Assembly (NCBI GenBank): GCA_035688265.1
Contig: DASSNE010000032.1
Coordinates: 1-13,443, forward strand
DNA length: 13,443 nt
From: DASSBR01 sp035688265
GTDB taxonomy: Bacteria; Pseudomonadota; Gammaproteobacteria; Natronospirales; DASSBR01
Reading direction: 5' to 3'
Shown: positions 1 to 6,329 of the stretch, piece after piece
Position numbering within the stretch: position 1 is the stretch's first letter
Layout of the letters: each line of letters begins with the position of its first letter
The notes under the pieces: generated by a model
Database searches by the model: none
Told to the model about the DNA's origin: nothing
What the model saw: the letters and a program-made list of their open reading frames with translations, nothing else
Program-made: the position numbers and the translations under genes

Positions 1-1
1 G

Positions 2-138
<137 letters not shown>

Positions 139-168
139 AATCTCCTGTCGAGCGGTTAATATCCGCCG

Positions 169-2640
169 GTGGCCGAGACCGAATCACCTCAACAAGAAAA
201 AGCCCCCGAGCGTAAGCCGCTACGTCTGCTGAAGCGCATCGCGTTCTGGACCGGCATCGTCATCCTCGTCATCCTGATTCTCGCCGGCGGCGCGATTTAC
301 GGCCTGTTGCGCGGCAGCCTGCCGCAGCTCGACGGCGGTGTTGCGCTCGTGGGCTTGAGCGCGCCGGTCAAGATCGAGCGCGACGCCAACGGTGTGCCGA
401 CGATCACCGCCGCGAACGAGCTGGACGCGGCGCGCGCGCTCGGCTACGTGCACGCCCAGGACCGCTTCTTCCAGATGGACCTGCTGCGCCGTGCGGCGGC
501 CGGCGAACTCGCGCAACTGGCGGGGCCCGCACCGGCTATCGTCGATCACGATCGCGATCGCCGCCGCTTCCGGATGCGGGCGGTGGCGAAGCAGGTGCTC
601 CGGCTGCTGCCGCCGCGCCAGCGGGCGCTGATCGGCGCCTACACGCTGGGCGTCAATGAAGGTCTCGCGGCGCTCGACGTGCGGCCATTCGAATACCTGC
701 TGCTGCGCCAGAAGCCGGCGCGCTGGCAGCCGGAAGACTCGATCCTCGCGATCATGGCGATGTATTTCGACCTGCAGGACTCGACCGACCAGCGCGAGCA
801 GGCGCTGGCGAAAATGAACGCGATCCTGCCGCCGGCGCTGTACGACTTCCTGACACCGCAGGGGACGCGCTGGGACGCCCCGATCAGCGGGAAGGCCTTT
901 GCGCCGCCGCCGATTCCGGGGGCGGACGTTATTGACCTGCACGCGCAAAAAAAGGCAGTCGCCGACCTGTCCGACGCTCTCTCGCCCGACCCGGCACGCT
1001 ACCTGGTCGCCGGCAGCAACAACTGGGCGGTGGCGGGCTCGCGCACCGCGAACGGCGTGCCGCTGGTCGCCAATGACATGCACCTGCATCTCGGCGTGCC
1101 GCCGATCTGGTATCGCGCGCGACTCATCTACAAGGAACTGCGCCCGCCGCACAAGGTGGTGAACGTCACCGGCATCACGCTGCCGGGCGTGCCGGGCATC
1201 GTTGCCGGCAGCAACGGCCACATCGCCTGGGGCTTCACCAATGCCGACGGCGACTGGGTGGATCTGGTCAAGGTCGAGACCGACCCGGCGCACCCGAACC
1301 GCTACCGCACGCCCGACGGCTGGCGGCTGTTCAAGGCTCACAACGAGGTAATTCATGTCCGTGGCGCCCCCGATGTAACGCTCAAGGTGCGCGGCACGAT
1401 CTGGGGGCCGATCGTCGGCAAAAGCCTCGACGGCCAGCCGCTCGCGGTGCACTGGGTCGCGCAGCAGCCGTCGGCCACCAATCTCGAAATCTGGAACCTG
1501 CAGGGCGCGCAGACCACGAAAGAGGCGCTCGACATCGCCACACGTGCCGGTATGCCGGAGCTGAATTTCGTCGTCGCCGACACCGCCGGCCACATCGGCT
1601 GGACGCTGGCAGGGCGGATTCCGCACCGCATCGGCAACTACGATCCGTCGCTGCCGGCGTCGTGGGCCAACGGCGACAACGGCTGGGACGGCTGGCTCGA
1701 CCCGGCGAAATACCCGCGTATCGTCGATCCCGACGGCGGCCTGGTCTGGACCGCCAATAACCGCGTGGTGGGCGGCAAGGCGCTGGCGAAGATGGGCGAC
1801 GGCGGCTATGCGCTGGGCGCACGCGCGCAGCAGATTCATGCCGATCTGAAGCCGGTCCGGCACGCCACGCCGGCGGACATGCTCGCGATCCAGCTCGACG
1901 ATCGCGCCCGCTTTTTGACCCGCTGGCGCGATCTGCTGCTGCGCCTGATCACGCCCAAGGCCGCCGCCGCGAACCCGCGCCGGGCGGCCTTCCGCCGCTA
2001 CGTCGCCGCCTGGCAAGGCAAGGCCGCGGTGGATTCGGTCGGCTACCGGCTGGTGCGGTTGTTTCACGAAGACTTGCGCGCGCGCGTGCTGTCGGCGCTG
2101 CTCGCGCCGGTGCGGGCCAGGGCGCCGCATTTTAAGGCGCCGGCTCTGCCGCAATTCGAAGGGTCATTATGGGAGTTGGTCGAGAAGAAGCCTGCCAATC
2201 TGTTGCCGGCCGGCTACAAGAGCTGGGACGCGTTCATGCTGGCGGTCGGCGATTCGATAATCGCCGATCACTGGCAGGCCGAGGGCGGGCTGGCCCATTT
2301 CACTTGGGGCAAGCGCAACACGGTGCAGGTGCGCCATCCGCTGAGCTACGCGGTGCCGCTGCTCGGGCCGTGGCTCGACATGCCGGTGATGGAATTGCCG
2401 GGCGACCACAACATGCCGCGCGTGCAGGCCGTGTCGTTCGGCGCGTCAATGCGGATGGACGTGGCACCGGGCGACGAGCAGGATGGTATTTTCGAGCTGC
2501 CCGGCGGCCAGAGCGGCCACCCGATGTCGCCGTATTACGGCGACGAGTTCAAGGCCTGGGCCACCGGAAAGCCGACGCCGTTTCTGCCGGGGCCAAGCGA
2601 GCATGTACTGATGCTGGTGCCGAGCACGGAACAGGACTGA
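169..2640 (+). CDS. Penicillin acylase / acyl-homoserine lactone acylase family protein (peptidase S45, Ntn hydrolase)
   Basis: An 823-residue Ntn-hydrolase precursor that should self-cleave into alpha and beta subunits and hydrolyse an amide bond. The substrate (beta-lactam, acyl-homoserine lactone or other) cannot be read from sequence. A basic N-terminus is followed by one membrane segment at about 24-46, so the protein is probably a periplasmic anchored enzyme. The alpha part carries RDANGVPTI (71-79) and GYVHAQDRFFQMDLLRR. The nucleophile is Ser283 in AGSNNWAV, which becomes beta residue 1. His305 falls at beta 23, matching the conserved His of cephalosporin acylase and PvdQ. Asn530/531 in TANN is the likely oxyanion Asn. 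GTG at 169 is the only reasonable start after the in-frame TAA at 157-159, and a good ribosome binding site is lacking. The stop codon lies inside the repeat at 2633-2703, so the last few residues are repeat-encoded. Confidence 0.9.
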   Translation: MAETESPQQEKAPERKPLRLLKRIAFWTGIVILVILILAGGAIYGLLRGSLPQLDGGVALVGLSAPVKIERDANGVPTITAANELDAARALGYVHAQDRFFQMDLLRRAAAGELAQLAGPAPAIVDHDRDRRRFRMRAVAKQVLRLLPPRQRALIGAYTLGVNEGLAALDVRPFEYLLLRQKPARWQPEDSILAIMAMYFDLQDSTDQREQALAKMNAILPPALYDFLTPQGTRWDAPISGKAFAPPPIPGADVIDLHAQKKAVADLSDALSPDPARYLVAGSNNWAVAGSRTANGVPLVANDMHLHLGVPPIWYRARLIYKELRPPHKVVNVTGITLPGVPGIVAGSNGHIAWGFTNADGDWVDLVKVETDPAHPNRYRTPDGWRLFKAHNEVIHVRGAPDVTLKVRGTIWGPIVGKSLDGQPLAVHWVAQQPSATNLEIWNLQGAQTTKEALDIATRAGMPELNFVVADTAGHIGWTLAGRIPHRIGNYDPSLPASWANGDNGWDGWLDPAKYPRIVDPDGGLVWTANNRVVGGKALAKMGDGGYALGARAQQIHADLKPVRHATPADMLAIQLDDRARFLTRWRDLLLRLITPKAAAANPRRAAFRRYVAAWQGKAAVDSVGYRLVRLFHEDLRARVLSALLAPVRARAPHFKAPALPQFEGSLWELVEKKPANLLPAGYKSWDAFMLAVGDSIIADHWQAEGGLAHFTWGKRNTVQVRHPLSYAVPLLGPWLDMPVMELPGDHNMPRVQAVSFGASMRMDVAPGDEQDGIFELPGGQSGHPMSPYYGDEFKAWATGKPTPFLPGPSEHVLMLVPSTEQD

Positions 2641-2703
2641 GGACTAAGGGCTCAGTATGGCGTGCCTTTCTGCCTCAGTCCTTAGCACTGAGTCCTCAGT
2701 CCT
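2633..2703. repeat. Heptamer-based inverted repeat spanning the ends of two convergent genes
   Basis: AGGACTGAGGACT at 2633-2645 is a perfect 13-bp inverted match of AGTCCTCAGTCCT at 2691-2703. A second, nested pair is CTAAGGGCTCAG (2644-2655) against CTCAGTCCTTAG (2674-2685), matching at 10 of 12 positions. The arms are built from repeated 7-mers of the GGACTGA/GGACTAA type. Transcribed in either direction it could form a stem, so it may act as a shared terminator or processing site for the two convergent genes, although neither side has a clear U-tract. Both stop codons (2638-2640 plus, 2644-2646 minus) lie within it. Confidence 0.8.
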
Positions 2704-3348
2704 TGTCCGATCCAGCCACTCGAAAACGGGCCGCCACTGCATCTTGTCGGTGCGCACCCGCCGCGAATCCAACTCATGAATGCCGAGACCCTGCTCGGCG
2801 GCCAGAGCGTAATGTTGTGTATTGCGGAGCGTCGTAATGAACGGGATCGTGAGGCTGTCGAGAAACCGCACCAGCGCGTCGTAGACTTGCGTGTTGCGGC
2901 GCACGCGATTGGCGACGACTGCCACCCGCTGGTGGCGGCGCAACGAACTGGTTGCCAGCAGCAGGTCGCCGATGGCCCGTGAAGAAGCACGAATGTCAAA
3001 TGCGGATGGCAATACCGGCACGATCACCGCGTCGGCGTCGCGGGTGACGTCGCGTAACTGCATGCGATCGAGTCCGGCCGGCGTATCGACGATCAGCCGC
3101 TCGGTCTCGGTCGGTACGCGGATCGCAAAGCTGCGCGTCATGCCTTCCATGCGCTGGTGCGTCCAGACGCCGGCGATCGGCGCCCGTTCCCGCGGCCGCG
3201 CGCCGAGCCATTCCGTGCTCGAGCCTTGCGGATCCATATCCAGCAGACACGTCGCGCGCCCGGCATTGGCATAATAGGCCGCGATTGTCGTCGCCAGCGT
3301 GGTCTTGCCACAGCCGCCTTTCAGGTTGACCAGCACAATACGCCGCAT
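2644..3348 (-). CDS. ParA-family (MinD/ParA-like) ATPase, orphan
   Basis: A 234-residue P-loop ATPase of the ParA/Soj group, which form ATP-dependent dimers that position DNA or protein cargo on the nucleoid. The deviant Walker A motif KGGCGKTT (residues 10-17) carries the signature Lys10. The Walker A' motif DMDPQGSS is at 37-44 and the Walker B region LIVDTPAG at 85-92. The length suits a ParA without an N-terminal DNA-binding domain. No parB, parS cluster or plasmid gene is near, so a role in chromosome or plasmid partition is not supported; cargo positioning is a possible alternative. Residues 216-234 are encoded by the heptamer repeat at 2647-2703, so the tail is probably a late addition beyond the conserved fold, which would end near WLDR. 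It is divergent from the patatin gene with 83 bp between starts. Confidence 0.85.
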   Translation of the reverse strand: MRRIVLVNLKGGCGKTTLATTIAAYYANAGRATCLLDMDPQGSSTEWLGARPRERAPIAGVWTHQRMEGMTRSFAIRVPTETERLIVDTPAGLDRMQLRDVTRDADAVIVPVLPSAFDIRASSRAIGDLLLATSSLRRHQRVAVVANRVRRNTQVYDALVRFLDSLTIPFITTLRNTQHYALAAEQGLGIHELDSRRVRTDKMQWRPVFEWLDRTRTEDSVLRTEAERHAILSP

Positions 3349-3431
3349 GTCGCACCGTGTTACCAGGTAAGGGGCTGATAATCTAACTTAATGCGACGAT
3401 CAAAGCGAACGGGCGTGGGAGAATTGTCCTG
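3349..3431. promoter_or_regulatory. Divergent intergenic region between the ParA-like and patatin genes
   Basis: These 83 bp must carry whatever drives the two divergent genes locally. They are less GC-rich than the flanks and contain GATAAT at 3377-3382 on the plus strand, similar to a sigma-70 -10 box, but I see no convincing -35 partner. A GGGAGA stretch at 3417-3422 is the likely ribosome binding site for the patatin gene. No operator palindrome stands out. Confidence 0.35.
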
Positions 3432-4601
3432 ATGGAAAACGATCAGCAGCCGGCTCCCGGCGAACAGTGCGGTCTGGTTCTGCCGGGCGGCGGTGCGCGC
3501 GCCGCTTACCAGGCGGGCGTCGTCAAGGCGGTCGCCGAGGTGCTGCCGCCGGGCGCACCCAATCCGTTTCCGATCATCACCGGCACGTCCGCCGGCGCAA
3601 TCAATGCGGCGATGCTGGCGTCCCACGCGGTCGAATTCCAGCACGGTGCAAAGCGGCTCGCGGAAATCTGGGAAAACCTGACCGTGGAGCGCGTGTTCCG
3701 CGCCGACTTGTGGACCATGATCAGCACCGCGGCGCGGTGGTTGCTGACGCTGATTCACGGCGGCAACGGCCGTCATGTGCCGCGCGCGCTGCTCGACAAC
3801 TCGCCGCTGCGCAAGCTGCTGGCCGACAATATCCCGTTCGCCGACGTCGATCGTGCCATCGACGCGGGTGCGCTGCGCGCCCTGGCGATCGTCGCATCCG
3901 GCTACAGTTCGGCCCGCTCGGTCGCGTTCTTCAACGGTTCCCGCGACATCGAGCCCTGGAGCCGCGAGCGCCGCGACGGCCGCCGGTCTCCAATCACGCT
4001 GGATCACATCATGGCGTCGATCGCGCTGCCGATCATCTTCCCGTCGGTACGCATCGAGCGCGAGTTTTTCGGCGACGGCTCGATGCGCCAGGCCGCGCCG
4101 CTCAGCGCAGCCATTCACCTGGGCGCGCGCAAGATTCTGATCGTCGCAGTGCGCAATGAACAGGCAAACGTGATGCCACAGATGGCGGTGTATCCGAGCT
4201 TCGGCGAAATCGCCGGCTACGTACTCGACACGCTGTTCATGGACACGCTGTATACCGACCTCGAACGGCTGAAGCGCATCAACCAGACGTACGAGCACGT
4301 ACCGGAGGCCGCGCGCGAGCCGGGCACGCCCGATCTGCGCATCATCGACACGCTGGTGATCGCGCCGAGTGTCGACATCAGTGAGATTGCCGACCGTCAT
4401 CGCCGCGAATTCCCGCACGCGGTCAACGTGCTGCTGAAACGCATGGGCGCACACCGCTCCGACGGCAATCAACTGATCAGCTACCTGCTGTTCAGCGGCT
4501 CATTCTGCAGCGAGCTGATCGAACTCGGCTACCGCGACGGCCTGGCAAATCGGGTCCGTCTCCGCGAGTTTCTGGGTGTCAATGACGACGCAGATGTCTG
4601 A
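3432..4601 (+). CDS. Patatin-like phospholipase family protein
   Basis: A 389-residue serine lipid acyl hydrolase of the patatin family, using a Ser-Asp dyad. The oxyanion glycine loop is LPGGGARAAYQ (about 18-27). The nucleophile elbow GTSAG (51-55) places Ser53 as nucleophile, and FGDGS supplies Asp215. No signal peptide or membrane segment is evident at the N-terminus (MENDQQPAPGEQCGLVLPGG), suggesting a cytoplasmic or membrane-peripheral enzyme. The C-terminal LLFSGSFCSELIELGYRDG region resembles other bacterial patatin-like proteins of similar length. ATG at 3432 follows a GGGAGA element at suitable spacing. The substrate is unknown; phospholipid or another acyl lipid is likely. The TGA stop abuts the convergent rapZ stop with no spacer. 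Confidence 0.88.
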   Translation: MENDQQPAPGEQCGLVLPGGGARAAYQAGVVKAVAEVLPPGAPNPFPIITGTSAGAINAAMLASHAVEFQHGAKRLAEIWENLTVERVFRADLWTMISTAARWLLTLIHGGNGRHVPRALLDNSPLRKLLADNIPFADVDRAIDAGALRALAIVASGYSSARSVAFFNGSRDIEPWSRERRDGRRSPITLDHIMASIALPIIFPSVRIEREFFGDGSMRQAAPLSAAIHLGARKILIVAVRNEQANVMPQMAVYPSFGEIAGYVLDTLFMDTLYTDLERLKRINQTYEHVPEAAREPGTPDLRIIDTLVIAPSVDISEIADRHRREFPHAVNVLLKRMGAHRSDGNQLISYLLFSGSFCSELIELGYRDGLANRVRLREFLGVNDDADV

Positions 4602-5459
4602 TCAGTTGATTTCGTTGTGGCGCACGATCACGTTGTCGTGGCTGGCGCGCAGGCGCTCGGCGAGGCGTTCGGCTAAATAGACCGAGCGGTGGAAGCCGCC
4701 GGTGCAGCCGATCGCGATGGTGAGGTAGCTGCGGTCGTTGGCTTCGAAGCGGGGGATCCATTTGTCGAGAAAGGCGCCGATGTCGGCGAGCATTTCGCCG
4801 GCTTCGGGCTGGCTTTCGAGGAAGGTGATGACCTGTGGTTCGCGCCCGGACAGCGGGCGCAGTCGGAGGTCCCAGTAGGGGTTGGGCAGGCAGCGGGCGT
4901 CGAACACGAAATCGGCGTCCGGCGGTACGCCGTGGCGGAACGCGAACGACTGGATCAGGATCGACAGCGCGTTTTGCGGCGAACGATGCACGCGGTCGCG
5001 AATCATCGTGCGCAGGTCGTGGATGCTGGTGTCGGTGGTGTCGATGGTCAGGTCGGCCTGCTCGGCGACCGGTGCGAGCAGGTCGCGCTCGGTGCGAATT
5101 GCGTCGCGCAGCGACATCTTGTTGTGCGACAGCGGGTGACGGCGGCGTGTTTCGCTGTAGCGCTTGACGAGTTTTTCCTCGGCCGCGTGCAGGAAGACGA
5201 GATCGCAATCGACGCCGGCGCGTTCGAGTTCCTGCACGGCGCCGGCGAGCGCCGCGATATCCTCGCCGCGGTTGCGCGCATCGACGCCCAGCGCCATCAG
5301 TTTGAATTGCGGTTCGCCGGTGAGAATGGTGGCGCGCGCGACGCTCGCGATCAGCGTGATCGGCAGGTTGTCGATGCAGTAGTAGCCGAGATCCTCGAGC
5401 ATGTTGAGTGCGACGGATTTGCCGGAGCCCGACAGGCCGCTGAGGATGACCAGCTTCAT
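4602..5459 (-). CDS. rapZ: RapZ, RNase adapter / nucleotide-binding protein
   Basis: 285 residues, the usual RapZ/YvcJ length. In E. coli RapZ binds small RNAs and directs RNase E to GlmZ, thereby controlling GlmS and amino-sugar supply; in other bacteria the role is less defined. Walker A is GLSGSGKS (8-15, Lys14). DTTDTS lies at about 140-145. The C-terminal domain has GCTGGFHRSVYLAERLAERL (251-270), the most conserved block and part of the RNA-binding domain. Unlike the E. coli protein, it ends in RHNEIN without the terminal Lys/Arg-rich tail. The start at 5459 is chosen because MKLVILSGLSGSGKS begins the family's N-terminus and the ATG overlaps the ptsN TGA as ATGA. The open frame runs 54 codons further upstream, but that part overlaps ptsN. 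Confidence 0.95.
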   Translation of the reverse strand: MKLVILSGLSGSGKSVALNMLEDLGYYCIDNLPITLIASVARATILTGEPQFKLMALGVDARNRGEDIAALAGAVQELERAGVDCDLVFLHAAEEKLVKRYSETRRRHPLSHNKMSLRDAIRTERDLLAPVAEQADLTIDTTDTSIHDLRTMIRDRVHRSPQNALSILIQSFAFRHGVPPDADFVFDARCLPNPYWDLRLRPLSGREPQVITFLESQPEAGEMLADIGAFLDKWIPRFEANDRSYLTIAIGCTGGFHRSVYLAERLAERLRASHDNVIVRHNEIN

Positions 5460-5947
5460 GCGTGCAGGCCCACCCGCAATTCGCGCGCGCAGGCTTCGTC
5501 GTCCGCGAAGCAGGCGTAGAGCGCCTTGCTGGTTTTCGCTTCCCGCAGGTGGCGGCATACGTCCGGGTCGCTCAGGCGCAGCGTGACCTGCGATACGAAC
5601 TGGGCATGCGCCTCGGTGCATTCGAGCGGCACCAGGATCGCGAACATCAGGTCGACCGGCACGCCGTCCTCGGCGCCGTAATTGACCGGGTCGTTCAACC
5701 GGATCAGCGCGCCGATGACTTGCGTGATGCCGGCGGCGCGCCCGTGAGGCACGGCGATGCCACCACCGATCGCCGTGCTGCCGAGTCGCTCCCGCGACAC
5801 CAGTCCCTGCATGACCTCGGCTTGCGACAGATCGGGCTGGTCCTTGCTCAACAGCTCGCTCAGCACTTCGAGTGCGCGCTTGCGACTGTCCGCCTTGGCA
5901 TTGGCGAGTACACGAGCGGGAACGATCAGTTCATTGAGATGATTCAT
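5456..5947 (-). CDS. ptsN: PTS IIA-like nitrogen regulatory protein PtsN (EIIA-Ntr)
   Basis: 163 residues, a single EIIA domain of the nitrogen phosphotransferase system. It takes phosphate from NPr and regulates other proteins by binding rather than transporting sugar. The phosphorylated histidine is His68 in GGGIAVPHGR (61-70). The start at 5947 (MNHLNELIVPARV) matches typical PtsN N-termini; an upstream in-frame ATG at 5980 lies inside a hairpin and adds an unlikely MRQPALLLGRP extension. The ATGA overlap with rapZ implies translational coupling. A strong hairpin lies 19 nt upstream of the ATG and no good ribosome binding site is visible, so expression may be controlled there. Partner genes for NPr and EI-Ntr are not in this window. 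Confidence 0.95.
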   Translation of the reverse strand: MNHLNELIVPARVLANAKADSRKRALEVLSELLSKDQPDLSQAEVMQGLVSRERLGSTAIGGGIAVPHGRAAGITQVIGALIRLNDPVNYGAEDGVPVDLMFAILVPLECTEAHAQFVSQVTLRLSDPDVCRHLREAKTSKALYACFADDEACARELRVGLHA

Positions 5948-5966
5948 CGGGCGGCCCAAAAGCAAT

Positions 5967-5993
5967 GCCGGCTGCCGCAAAGCGACAGCCGGC
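5967..5993 (-). terminator. Strong hairpin between hpf and ptsN (attenuator, terminator or processing site)
   Basis: GCCGGCTGCCGC (5967-5978) and GCGACAGCCGGC (5982-5993) form a 12-bp stem with a 3-nt loop. On the minus-strand RNA all pairs are canonical except one U-G pair. Downstream on that strand comes ATTGCTTTTGGG, a weak interrupted U-tract, so it is a poor but possible intrinsic terminator. The plus strand has no U-tract. It would separate rpoN-hpf from ptsN-rapZ transcript levels. Confidence 0.6.
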
Positions 5994-6014
5994 CGTGATC
6001 GGGTTCGGCGTTAA

Positions 6015-6314
6015 TCAGCCGTGCGGGTGGTGGTTGGTTTTCTTTTCCTTGAACGTCTTGACCTGGCGGTCCAGCTTGTCGACCAGTTGATCGATCGCCG
6101 CGTACATGTCCTCCTCGACGGCATCGGCGAACAATTCGTCGCCCGGCAGATTCATGCGGGCTTCCGCCTTGTGGCGCAGTTTTTCTACCGACAGTATGAC
6201 ATGAATGTCGGTGGCATGGTCGAAGTGGCGCTCCAGGCGCTCGACCTTGTTGTCCACGTAACTGCGGAGTGAGGGGCTGATATCGACGTGATGACCAGTC
6301 AGGCTCATTTCCAT
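6015..6314 (-). CDS. hpf: Ribosome hibernation-promoting factor, short form (HPF/YfiA family)
   Basis: 99 residues, the short HPF type that helps form inactive 100S ribosomes in stationary phase; the long form's extra C-terminal dimerisation domain is absent. The sequence starts MEMSLTGHHVDISPSLRSYV and continues with the conserved VERLERHFD, HVILSVEK and ADAVEEDMYAAIDQLVDKLD blocks, ending in a His/Lys-rich tail KEKKTNHHPHG. The start at 6314 is preferred over the Met two codons later because AAGGAG at 6321-6326 is 6 nt upstream. It follows rpoN by 15 nt, as in other Proteobacteria, and is probably co-transcribed with it. Confidence 0.96.
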   Translation of the reverse strand: MEMSLTGHHVDISPSLRSYVDNKVERLERHFDHATDIHVILSVEKLRHKAEARMNLPGDELFADAVEEDMYAAIDQLVDKLDRQVKTFKEKKTNHHPHG

Positions 6315-6320
6315 GACAAT

Positions 6321-6326
6321 CTCCTT
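6321..6326 (-). promoter_or_regulatory. Ribosome binding site of hpf (AAGGAG)
   Basis: On the minus strand AAGGAG lies 6 nt before the ATG at 6314. It is the best Shine-Dalgarno match in the minus-strand cluster and decides the hpf start. Neighbouring genes in the cluster mostly lack one and rely on overlap, so hpf is probably translated at a higher rate. Confidence 0.75.
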
Positions 6327-6329
6327 CGT

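Noticed and set aside
220..2154. Long minus-strand open frame (644 codons) opposite the acylase gene
   Set aside because: It is an antisense shadow in high-GC DNA: low complexity, Arg/Ala/Gly-rich, no recognisable domain. The plus-strand frame carries all acylase motifs.
2644..3348. ParA as evidence of a plasmid or plasmid-derived region
   Set aside because: No ParB, replication or mobilisation gene is present, and the flanks are chromosomal housekeeping genes.
5460..5621. N-terminal extension of RapZ
   Set aside because: It lies within ptsN in another frame; the P-loop of RapZ normally begins a few residues from the start.
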